Positions 35,803-47,600 of a stretch of DNA of 64,000 nucleotides are shown here, piece by piece (position 1 is the first letter of the stretch; each line of letters begins with the position of its first letter). The stretch is from Atrichornis clamosus (Eukaryota > Chordata > Aves > Passeriformes > Menuridae), in assembly GCA_013400975.1 (NCBI GenBank), contig WBMZ01002991.1, positions 248,001-312,000 on the forward strand, in the 5' to 3' direction. The notes below the pieces were generated by a model. That model saw only the letters and a program-made list of their open reading frames with translations. It did not search any database and was not told where the DNA came from. Made by a program: the position numbers and the translations under genes.

Positions 35803-38800
35803 CTAGAACCAAGAGCAGATAAGTAAATTAACAACAACGACAACAAAATCATCATATAGAAATACAGGCAGACTGGCAGCAGGGGTTAAAGTAACCTTCA
35901 TTAAATCAAACATTCATCAGGTGTTTTTTATCACTGTAATATACCAATAGAACACACCAAGGGGAATTTGACTTGGGAGTGCACTCATCTGAAAATATGC
36001 AGAGATCCTTTCAGTGGCACAGAGAACTGCGTGACACACAGTTAACAACCCCCCAAGTTGCATTAAGAGCAATATTAAGACATATTACCTACAGATTTCC
36101 AACTCTGCTGCAGCTCATTTTATAAAAATTACTACTCATACATCTAGTAAGGATACATTAGGCAATGGAATAAACCAGTTATTTGAAAAACACAGTGTGA
36201 CTTGCTTTTAAGATATATTCTTTTAATTACTTGTCTGGATGACTGCATTACACCAGTGAAGTTCTAGACTTCCTTCTCTTACATATTGCAACAGAAGAAA
36301 GCCCCCATTACGTTCCTTGGCAAACTGAAGCCTTTTGTTCCTGAATTCAACTAATGGGTTTCTGCACAGCATTAGGCATCTTCTCATTTTGTCCCCAGCA
36401 GCTTTCTTCTGGTTGAATACTGCAATCGCGTGTTCATGAATATTTATATCCAAGTTGTTCACTGTATGCTAACAGTTGGGTCAGCAGTTTTGGATTTTGC
36501 ACAAGTATCTAGAAATTGCTAGTCCTCCTGAAAATTATATATTGCTATAAGGGTATTTAGGCATGGGCAGAATTGCTCTGACTCTAATTGTTATTAAGTA
36601 TTCTCACTTGCATGGACAAAATGGCAGTCACCAAATGTGAAAAAAAGGTATCACATGACATATACTTCTTCTCTGGGAGTATATTAATGACAATTCTGTT
36701 CACCGTATTTTGGAGAACATTATTTTTCAAAATAAAATGCCAATATGCTCAGTTTTATTGTCACCTTTTATATCAGCAAAATTATGCTAGCAAATTTCTC
36801 CACAGAAAGAAATTTATGCTGGAAGTGTAAACTGAAGCACCTGAAGAATGACTGCCACAGTCTCCTCTGGGATTTTTCAGGGATGTCACAACACTTGCAC
36901 TAATTGCTATACCTATTCTCTTCTCAGAATGAAAGAAAACCCTTTCAAATACGAGATGGTGAGATGTGAGGGAAGGGGGACTGTCACGCCATACTCAGGG
37001 AAAGACATATGTGGTATAAAGATTTCTGCTGCCTGTGGTACTGCAACTTCCCTTTGGCAGCTGCTTGCGAAGACTCTGAGCTCCAAACTACCGTATGTGG
37101 ATATACACAAGGACATAATTTGACCAATATATTACACAGAAAAATAATATAAAGCATTGCATATTATCTGCCAACCCAGCAACTGCATAATGGGAGGGAA
37201 GAGAGAAAAATACTGGGCTTTTATAGTTACTGGATTTACTTCATGGATTTATTTTTCTTCCCAAGGGAAAAAGCATGTTGTAACGATTTTATAGATAGAA
37301 AATGCGTTCAACTCTCCATTGAAAACAGGGGCATTTTTTAGTGGGTTAATTATACTGTAACCTCCATTACGCAACATGGAAAGTGTTCCAGAAGAATAAG
37401 GATTCAGGACTAGAAAAAGAAGGAAGCTTATTCATGTGAGCACTATCCAGCCTCTCTTAGGGTGGTCAGGAAAGTTATGGACCACCTGGTCACATTTAAA
37501 CACTGTAGAAAGAGAAACAGATAAACGGGAAGCACGTTGCTCCCATGCTGAAGAAGTCTACTCAATTTCTCTGTATTCATCTGATAGATTTAACCACTGG
37601 CACTTTCCCCATACACTGAAAGGACAAAACTGACAAGTATTTTGTCCACCTGGAGAAAACAGAATCCTGCCATCAATATTAACTGCAAATCTCTTTCCCA
37701 ATTGCTGTTGCACAGTCAGTCATCACACTGATGAATTTCACATGTTAGTATTGGAAACTGGTTATTCTCTGAGGAAGAATATACACATACTCTTGGAATA
37801 CTCATCCAGGTGTTTAGACTACTTTCAGAATGATGTTAAATTGTCTATATTAGGAAGACCCTGAGATTAGCTCAGTTGGTTAGACTGTGGTGCTAATAAT
37901 GTCAAGGTTGTGGGTTTGATTGCTGTATAGGCCATTCACTTCAGAGCTGGACTTGATGATCCTTCTGGGTCCCTTCCAACTCAGACTTGTCTGTGATAAC
38001 TGGATTACAATTGACATGGGGTTTTTGGACACGTTTTCTCATGAAGAACATACAGATATCTACCTTACTTGCATCTGTCTCACTTTTCATACACCCCTTT
38101 ACACACAAGAAAGCCAGGAGTTCCTAGACTCTATTTTACAATCCCTTGCAGGGAACACTGGTCTCCTGCCAGCTGATGGGTTTTTCAGTATGGTTTGGTG
38201 CTTGATTAGTACTTTCTGCTGTTTCTAGCTTCCCTGCTTTCATCTCCACTGTCACTGATGCTGGAAGAAATGTGTCAAACTTTAATGTGTCTGCAAGTGT
38301 CTACATACCAAGTACCTGTTTGAGAGCAATTTGTTACTACCTCAGTGAAATGTGCTTGTAATCTGGGCTACTGTCATACTGCTTAACTGTATGCTAACTT
38401 TTCATAACATTATCTCAAGCATTTCTGTACTAACAGAGGTCTGTTGGCTCTCCTTCCTCCCCTTTTGGTGACAGAGTGACTCCTACTTACTAATGGAGAT
38501 GTTACTTATGCAGTTAAGTGTTACTAGAAATGATTTACCATGCCAGCTTTTCAGCTGGTATAAATTGACATAATTCCCCTAAGACTGGCAAAACTGCATT
38601 CGTTTACTGCAGCTGAGGACATGGCCCATCCATCTGCTGTTGGTGTGTTGCAGGAGGTGACAAGCAGGAAACAACATTTGTGTGGGTGGCCAACTTGCTA
38701 TGGATAACAGGATGTACTCTGCAAAACTCAGTTTGAAACTGCTCTTACATAAAACTGAGCAGTCACACAAATGCTGTGCTATTCCCAACTTAATTCCCTC

Positions 38801-41299
38801 CCACAACTCACTTAGTCTCTTCTGTTTGTCTTTCTGCAGATGTATTTAGTCTTGTGTGCCTAGTGCATATTAGGATGTATATACCATTAATGTCTTTTTA
38901 AAATGACATTTTTAGATAGCAAATTGCTGTGTGTCTTTGAATGGCCTTTTACTTTCCAACTTTGCATTACTTTGTGAAACTCCAAATTGAACAAACTAAT
39001 TATTTTTATTATTTACATGGTCATTTCTGAAAGATGGAAGAAAACACAACACCATTCCCCCACATTCTGGAAGAAATTAATGAATTTGCTTGGGTACCAT
39101 GTTTGTGGTATTTAACAACTGTCAGCTTGACGAAGAAGCTTTGAAACTTCATATGAAGTGAGGGGGTGTGCAATCTTTCTGATGGCTTTGGGAACTCTCT
39201 GCAAGGATAGGAGAGCACAGTACTGACATCTGCCACGTGGATGTGTTGCCATTTCAGGGTGTGCGCACACTGATGACCTACTGTCCACATGCTTTTATAA
39301 CTTGAAAGAAAAGCAGTACATTATAATCCCTTTTCCATGACCCTTCTCTGTATCCACTTCCAGGTTAAATGGTACAACAATCTTTGTCTGTAACTATCCT
39401 GTGAAACTAACACAAGTAGAATATAGTTGCAATTTGCCCTAGAAGAATGCAGCCAGCTCTCTCAGCACCCACAGTCGAAATCAGATGTCAGGTGAAAGTT
39501 ACAGATTTGAAGAATGAAAACAAATGAAAGGGGGTCTCATCCTAGGTGCTTAGCAGCAAGCCTTAACACAGAACTTCTGAACTAATATATACATGAAACA
39601 TTGTAAATCACTTGTCAAGGTCTCCCATACTTTTACTCACACTGGGGAATAGCCTTCTTTTTCAAAATAAAAGGATCTCTTCCGAGATTATTTAACTTTG
39701 ATGGTGCTATCCATGAGCATAAAGTACTATTCAATTTGGCATGGAGGTAATATTTTTGCTTTCATAAAAACCCATTACCTGTAGGTATATATACACAAAG
39801 GGTTCTCTGCCTATGCTTGAGGACCTTTCCTCTCCTCTTCATTAAACACAGCTGTGGACAACATTACATCTTTCAATTCCAATTGTGTCCCTTACAGTGA
39901 TACTTAAAGCTTAAAATATTAAAGAGGAATAAATAAATTATTTTGCATAATCTGACTGCATATAATTTTTTATCATTCACTTGATTTTAAAATGTCTTAT
40001 AATACAAGAAGACCACTGCTGTTTTCAAATAGAGAAACCTTTCAGAAAATTTGCCATGACTTTCAGAAGCAAACAGGCGCTCCTAGAATTATTATTACTA
40101 CATTTGTTTTGTCAGCATGAAAGGACATCAGTAGAAAGAAGCATTTTTAACTCCTCTGTGATGTTACCTTTTTCTTTTCAGAAAACTGCATATAGGTTTT
40201 GCTGACATAATCATGCCTACTTTTGTCTTATGATTCCTGGGAATTTCTATCTTAATTATTTTAAAATATACGAGAGGTATAATAAATATTTTTTTATATA
40301 ATCATGAGGAAGATGTGCTTCTGACTGAAGAGAGAACCGCCAAACCTCCCTGTTCTGTGTTTTTACTGCAGCCAGCCAACCTGCAGAACAAGCGTGCTAC
40401 AATAATACAAATGCTCAATGCAATACAAGTGTTCAGTTGAAGGTGTGTGATCTCTACAAAATGAGTCAACTGAGAGCGTGCAGCTGGACACTGCAACCCT
40501 GAAGTGAACAGTGAGCCACATATGGGGCCTGTCAGTGACCATCCTAATGCCCTCCCTCCCTTACCTCGCTGCCCTTTTCTGTCATGCAGCTTCTAATTAA
40601 TGCTTTAAACAAAAAACCAAACACCAATCAGAAGCTATTTGTATGCTTATCTTCTAGGAAAAAAAGCATGAGTGTCTTTTATTTTTTCCCACGGTTTTAG
40701 GCTTTTTAAAACCCTTAAAACCATTGTTATGTATTTAAGGAAAGGAAAGAAAAGTCAAGGAACTGGAATTAAAGGTAGGCATTTGCAATGTCAGTTCACC
40801 CCTGGGAGTTTGTTCCCAAACTGAGTTCCAGAACTGAGAAGTTCTGCTTTCTGCACAAACTTCTCCCCACCGTTGGACGTTTCATTGGGCCAGAGGTCTG
40901 GGCTGATCTTTTTTTTTGGTTCAACAAAGTTCCTCTCATGCTTTCCTTTAAGTTTCTGTGTCCCTCTGCAGGTATGCTGACCTGAAGGACAGGCATCCTG
41001 CTTTCAAATCCTCCAGTATAAATCAGTAGGGAGAGAACTGTTAGGCCTAAAATCTTTGCAAATGAAAAGTTTTTCTAACATACTTCCTGTCATGTCCTAG
41101 AATAAAATAATTTTCATCCAAAGAAAAATAGATTAGCTAAAAAACCCTACAAGATAACCCTGTAGTCTGTAAACTGTAACGTCCCCCATTCTTTCACTTC
41201 TCAGGGAGGACTGATTCCCTTGAGAAGTGTCATTCTAATCCTTATAGGACATTTCTTTACAACATCTATAAAGAGAGGAAATGCTTTGGGCTTACTTAC
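35803..41299. other. ADGRG6 intron between CUB and PTX exons
   Basis: It holds the SINE at about 37861-37998. Otherwise I see no coding or RNA features. Confidence 0.6.
37861..37998 (+). mobile_element. tRNA-Ile-derived SINE with CR1 tail (TguSINE1 type)
   Basis: The head TTAGCTCAGTTGGTTAGA, then GTGGTGCTAATAATG, then GGTTGTGGGTTTGAT is a decayed tRNA-Ile(AAT) with A and B boxes. It is followed by GGCCATTCACTTCAGAGCTG and GGGTCCCTTCCAACTCAGA, a CR1 3' tail that lets the LINE machinery copy it. This layout is the one described for zebra-finch TguSINE1. It points to a passerine host. Confidence 0.88.
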
Positions 41300-41641
41300 T
41301 TCGAACATAGCTGGCATTAAAACCTTTCTTTTGGATACTGAAGTCGCTTTTAAATGACACAATCATTTCATTTCCAGTGGAATTATAGGATAATCCTTTG
41401 GCAGTGATGCCACAAAGGTTCATTGGGCTTTCTCCATTGTCTAATGTCAGTGAATCATAAATGCAGCCTGGAGCTTCTTCAATGTCAAAATCGATAAAAG
41501 TTAGCTGTATGATAAATCCATGAGGTGCTCGGATGATCCACCTGCACGCTTGGCTGTTGGGATAGTCACTGGGGAAGCATGGAGAAGTGAAAACTCCAGA
41601 TGGGTCAGTTAGCACGATCCTACAGTCATAGCATCCGTGAG
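41300..41641 (-). CDS. ADGRG6: ADGRG6 CUB-domain exon
   Basis: This 342-nt exon has phase 1 at both ends. It follows an acceptor ending TTATCAG and stops at donor A|GTAAGTAAG. It encodes about 114 residues of the N-terminal CUB domain, an extracellular beta-sandwich. Visible features are an initial Cys pair (GCYDC), [28 protein letters not shown] (acidic residues of the usual calcium-binding CUB type), a Cys in MNLCG, and [13 protein letters not shown] at the end. FNAS is an N-glycosylation sequon. The frame stays open upstream of the acceptor for about 140 nt, but homology starts at HGCYDC, so I place the exon border at the acceptor. The last A of the exon joins TC of the PTX exon to give Ile, where human has Val. 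Confidence 0.95.
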
Positions 41642-44600
41642 CTGATAATAAAAACAGAGAAAAGCTGGAGGTCAGGCAGAGAGGTACCTTAAGAAGAAAG
41701 CAATCATCCACACAATAACTAAATGTATTTCTATACAGAAAAACATAAACAGAGATGGGAGGAAGAAAGGCAGAAAAAGGCATTGTTTCTAGTGGGCAAA
41801 ATGCTGGAGGAATAGTACAGAAAAAGTATATTTTATGTAAGAAATCCTACAGCAAAAGAACTGAAAATTATATTGTTAAATATAATCTGTGCACACGATA
41901 TATGTATTTGTCATGTACATTGGCCTGATAAAAGAAAAGTGAAAGCAATGTTTCTCAATTCAGAAGGCAAATTCTAAAACTGTAACTTCTATAAAATGTA
42001 TCATTTACATTTTTTGACTGCTGTTCTGATGCTGACTGGAGGCTATCCCAGCAGCTTTATGCCGTGCAATTGTTTCCAGAGGAGTGTCCCTGGAAAGGAG
42101 CAGCACAAGACTTGGGCTGAAGAGCAGCAGGAGCAGCAGTTCCCAAAAGGTTAATCATCTGCATTTCCAGCTAATGCATTCCACATCACCCAGAAGGGTA
42201 GCACTGAGCTACTGGCTTTTGAATCAACAGTAAATTAACGTGTTCTTCCCATGCTGACTCAGCTCCATTGACATACTTGTGGCAGTCAGGCTTTAAGAAA
42301 TTCTTATCCTATTTCTCATACTCCTTTGCTCACCTGCTGTGCTTACCCACGAAAATTTCAAGCCCAGATAGTCCCCAGGGTTGCATTTCTTGTTTGGTTT
42401 ACATTTGCTTATTTTTCATGTATTTACTTAGCGTATTATATGATATAATGACCATGCACTGCCTGCTGCTAAAATCTGTAGCAGTTTGCCAAAGCAGCAC
42501 TGAACAAAATGGGTGGGAACTGCATATCACTAAGAGATAACCAAAGAAACAAACTGGCACATTTATGCTGAATTACTTTGTAAACATTTTATCAAGCCAC
42601 AATCCTGTGTCAAGTACTACAAGTATGGAAAAATATGCACTATTAATTGCCCAAACTAGAAACAACTGAAAAAAGTTGTCAAGTGTCAACTACATATGGA
42701 ACAGCTATAAAACAGGAACAAATGCAACTAATTTCTCCAAAGAGTCCTTGATGTTTCTTTGCACTGCAAGGGTCCTGATATTCTTCAGTCACATTTAGAT
42801 GGTGTTTGGCCTAAGCAAATGGACCCTGACCTGTGAAGTGGCATGCCAAAAAAAGCAGCTCACATCTGCAGTTAGAATTGGGAAGTGTATTTTACAGAGT
42901 TTTTGTAATTTTTATTTGCAAAGCACGAATTCATGTGGCCTGAAAGACATAAAGAGACTATTGGCTGATTGGGCTCTCAGAGCCAAATGCAGGCTTGGTT
43001 ACACTGGGAAACCTCAGTGGAATGCTTATTTGTTCAAATGAGAAAAAAAGAATTGTGTGAAAGATTTGCAGGTAGCTTTGGGAAGAACTGGTGCTCCTGG
43101 CATTGGAAAACCTAATCTGTGTGGTACAAACAGAAGCCTCTCCATTCTTAATTTCTCTGCAAATCTTTACAGTCAGAGGACTATGCTCACCTGCACTGCA
43201 ACCCTGGTGTTCTATTTATTAACCAGAGAAGGAATATTTCCTTACTGGTATGGTGACTTTAAATCCTGCGGTTGTACAGATGACGGCTTCATCCAGTGGA
43301 TTTTGCACAGATAGGTATCAGTTTTCAGAGAACCACCTGAGATTGAGAGGAGGAGGAAGACAAAAAGCACGCTCTGTGCCACAAGCCACTGCAGGTGGTC
43401 TCCTAGTCCAGGGCGAGTGAGCCTCTACAGGGCAGAGCAGCTGTAAGACAGCTCTGGTTGGAGCTGGAAGGCTCAGTGATCTGAGCTCCTGCCTTCCCTA
43501 TTACTTGGATAAGGGCTTACAGGGGCTGAGGACTTGGCAGCACACCTCACTCACTCTCCCACTCACTCCTGCCAGAGAAACAAATGACAGAGCTCTGTGG
43601 GCAGCAGAGAGCTTACCCTGGGCACACAGCTGGACCTGAAGCCAGGGACTAAGTTATTAGGTGATGTAAATACATATACGAACATGGGTGTTAATGTACA
43701 CTCATTCACACATGTTAATGTACATCTAAAGTATTGTAAGGGCATTACAAAATATTGCTGAACCAGAGAAAATATGCTACTTGTCAGTAAAAGTGTATCT
43801 CTCTAATTGGTAGAATATTACAATCAACCTGAGACTGGAAATGTCAAATTTGTCCATCAGAAAAAACATGTTCCTTGTGTTTATTAATTGTATTGATCAT
43901 CAACAACCAAAACAGGACTCAGCTTTTCTATTTATCTCTCCCCACTATTTATAATTGTTTCTAGGCTGTGTAAAAAAAAGAAGCCAGTACATATTAAAAA
44001 AAATACTTTTATCCCTGCTGTCTGTCACTGTAAATATGAAAACATAAATGTTATTTATGCTATTTAAAAAATAATTTAATCTTTGCAGAAATATAATCTA
44101 ATTTTATTACATCCATATTATTTTGTTGGTTTTACAGAACTAATGCAAAAAAACACCAGCCCCTAAATTTAGGTAGGAAAATAAGTGCTCAAAACTTTGC
44201 ATACACAGAAGAAACAGATTTGGTAAGCAAAATGGTTTATTTTTTTTTGAAGTGGGTTGGCTCCATTTTGGCATAGTAGCTATTCTGTCCATGACTGCAA
44301 TTTGAAGGAGAAATATCCTGTTTTCATGCAAATGTCCACAGTAGTAAGTAAAAAGAAAAGAAAACAAACAACAAAACTATATATAAACAGAATGGTTTTG
44401 AATGGAACTTTTTGCACAGCTTCTCATGAGACAGTTATTTTTCTATAAACATCACCTCTTTTACTCATTAAAGAGAAAAATTGCTGTGGCAACCTTAGGC
44501 TGTCAGCCAAGGCTCACAGATATTTTGCAATCCCATTGGCCCAGAGCAGCTCTGAACCGTGAAGAATGAATACCTGTTGCAATACACACCACAAACATTT

Positions 44601-47600
44601 CTAGAAGAAATCCAATATATTTTATTGATTTTAATGGGAACGAATTTAGTTATGATATTCCTGGTTAGAAGCCCCACATACCCAGAATCTGCCTGCCAGG
44701 TAATTTTTACCACCATGGACTACAGGAAATTCACTGTTTAAATATATTTTATACAGCAAAGGCCTTTCTCTTTCTCCCGCTCTATTCTTTCCAAATCAAA
44801 ATGAACACCCTCTTCAGATAGTGAAATCAAGGACTTAATTTCAGCATTTTCTAAATTGAAAACCTCACTGGGCACTTCATTTTTTTCCATCATGAGAATA
44901 CACTGGAGTATGGTTTTCATTTCCTAATCACTTTTTTTTCCCTGCATCATACTCATACTTCCTATAATAAAGAATATTTAAGTATTTAATGTGACACTTC
45001 AACACTACACTATAAAGAGAAATTAATAAATTCCTCTGGAGCAAGTTAGAGCTTTCACCAAAGTTATCTAAGCGATTCACAAATGTTAATTGACTTCAGA
45101 GGGGGAATTGACTGTAGGGGAAATGGTTTTTTCCTATCAAGGCATGGATATAACAGCCAAAAATGGAAAAACTTTTCACAGATTTTGGATTCCTCAACAA
45201 AGAAATGAAACTACTGATTTTCCTTAACTACTTAGTCTTTTTACAGGGTTTTATACGTGCAAAGCATACTACCAATGACTTTAAACTGTAACTGGGAGAG
45301 CACTCTGCCAATCTGGTCCACTGTAGAAAATCCAAAAATGAGTATTTAGTGGCCAATGGAAAATTTGATAAAAGCAATTTGGCTGTCTTTAATAGGAACT
45401 TATCAGTATAGGCAGGGATAGAATCCCATTCTCATGGTTGCCAATTTTCCTAACTGTGAAACCATTCCCTCTCTTCTAGGAGTTTCCTGCCTATTGTACA
45501 TACATACCTTTTAATTTCTGTGAAGTAGAAAGTATACCCTATACTAGCCTTTCCTACACCATGCTGAATCATCTGAAGACTGCCCTAAAACTAAGGGGTG
45601 AAGTGAAACACTGTGTGACTCATTAATGATTGCACCATACAAACAGACGTGAGCACATGCAAGCCTCATATCCTATGAAGCAAAATTAATTGCCCAGCTT
45701 GTTCTGTCTACTGATTTAGACTCTTTAGAGTCCCAGCACAGAATACCACCACTTGTACTCATGAAGACACCTGTAAGTACTGAAATGCACAATCTGAAAG
45801 TGACTTTCATGAGCCATTTGTGGGCAGCTGAAGCCACAGTCAGACTCAGAGCTACAATGCTAAACTGCCGATTTGGGAAGGAAACATTCTTAATATAACC
45901 TTATCCCATACGTTCGTACTTCTCTTTTAAAATTTTTTTTTTTCTTAAATGACTAACACATTCCAGTACTCCAAAATACTCATATTTTCCTCTAGCTTCT
46001 CATACTTCTCTATTTCTCTCCACTGACATCATCTCCCCACAAAATCTATCTTTTGCCCTATTATACTCTGCATTTCTTTCTCAGGCATGAGTTTTGACTT
46101 CTACCTCTCCACCTGCTTTCACTTCTGCACTTATCCAGCCTTAGAGAACTGCTGGACAACATATTCTGTTTGGCCAAGAGTTTTTATAAGAGTGCAAAAG
46201 CAAACCAGCTTGTGAGACTGTCTATTTCAGCCTTAAAGACCTAAATTTTGTGAAGGTTAGGATCAAAAGAAAACAGGCTCTCTGCGGAAAAAAGTCTGTG
46301 CTTTAAGTTAGTGCATTATCCAGTCTGTTTTCACACCGAGTTACGCCTTGCACTGGATCTTTCTTTTTCCAGCTGTAGCATGTGGCATTTCCCACCTGAC
46401 AGAGGTGTAAGAGACCACGTGTGCATAGGCAGTGGCACAGGATACCAGTGAGAGCTGGAGTGGGTTGAATTACCACCACCAGCACTTTTAAAAAATACAT
46501 TAAAAGGTTCCCTCGTAAAGGTAAAACAGAATGCTGCTGGAGTTCATTTCGGCATAAAAATTAAATCTACTTATCTCTGTGGATGATACAATTTTCATAT
46601 AAAAATATCCTGAAATAAATCTATGTAGCTCTGGAATTGAATTTTCAGAAAACACACTAAAACATTTTATGTTCACTCTAGTCATATTCAAGTGAACAAC
46701 AAAATCTCTCCTGCCTGACAGAATTAGGCCAATCCTAAACCACAGAAAATCTTTGCTAGAGTACACACTGCTTTAGACATAAAAAAGCAATTCAGAATTA
46801 CTTGCAAATTGCTTTTGTGTTGATATCTGAGACCTTTTAAGCATTTTACATATATTTGAACTGGTAGCACTTACAAGGATGGTCATTTGAACCAAGTAAG
46901 AGAGCACAGGCAGGTGACACAGGAGAGGCACTTGCAAGTGTGTGGTGATGTCCAAAATAGAAGAGAAACTTTACAACCATTTCCTGTCATAGCATGAAAA
47001 AAATACCTAGTCTGATGAACATTAGATGGAAAAAGAGTTTTGCTTTGTAATAAGCAATTAATTGTTCAGGGTTTTTTTCTATTTCAAGGATATCATAACA
47101 CAAATATGGTCAAACATTAGGTTAGAAGTATTTATGATCGCAAATAGATGGGTGAATGAGGTCAGCAATGGGCACACCTGCAGACAAGCAAGAAGAAGGG
47201 CCAAACCACCAAGATGTGGGTGGGCTGGAATGGCTACAGAATAAACAAACCTGTGTTATTTCTGCAAAACACAAACACCAAACCCAAAAGAGCTATCCTA
47301 TGGCACGGGCTTGGACAGAAGCTTATCTTCACTTTAAAAATCATTTTGAATGTAAAGGGGATCTGTAGATCTACAAAAATGTCCATATGCAAAGTGTGAG
47401 CATATTAATTGCAAAGAAATGTCCCATCACTCACTCTTAACATAAAGTAACGCTCTGCTCTGCTTACTCACTTGTAAGTTAGTTATGAGATAAGAACTCC
47501 ACAATTATTTATGCAGAAGAGGAAGCCCAGCACACTTCTGGAGCCTCTGCAGACCAAACCACGTACTCGTCTCCCTGTGCAACCCACACTTTGATTGAGC

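Larger units (their letters stand above)
3170..41641 (-). other. ADGRG6: ADGRG6 (GPR126) gene, partial: CUB exon through mid-GAIN exons
   Basis: This is the genomic span of the part of ADGRG6 in the window, transcribed right to left. ADGRG6 is an adhesion G-protein-coupled receptor whose extracellular region carries CUB, PTX, SEA, HormR and GAIN domains, followed by an autoproteolysed GPS and seven helices. It signals through Gs/cAMP in Schwann-cell myelination. The order and sequence of CUB, PTX, linker, SEA, HormR and GAIN exons match vertebrate ADGRG6 as I remember it. The CUB+PTX combination separates it from ADGRG4, which has PTX but no CUB. Thirteen exons have GT/AG borders with phases that agree throughout. 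Missing are the signal-peptide exon (right) and the rest of GAIN, the GPS and the 7TM domain (left). Confidence 0.95.

Noticed and set aside
37861..37935. A tRNA-Ile gene
   Set aside because: The tRNA-like part has a degraded B box, an impaired acceptor stem and runs straight into a CR1 tail, so it is a SINE head and not a functional tRNA.
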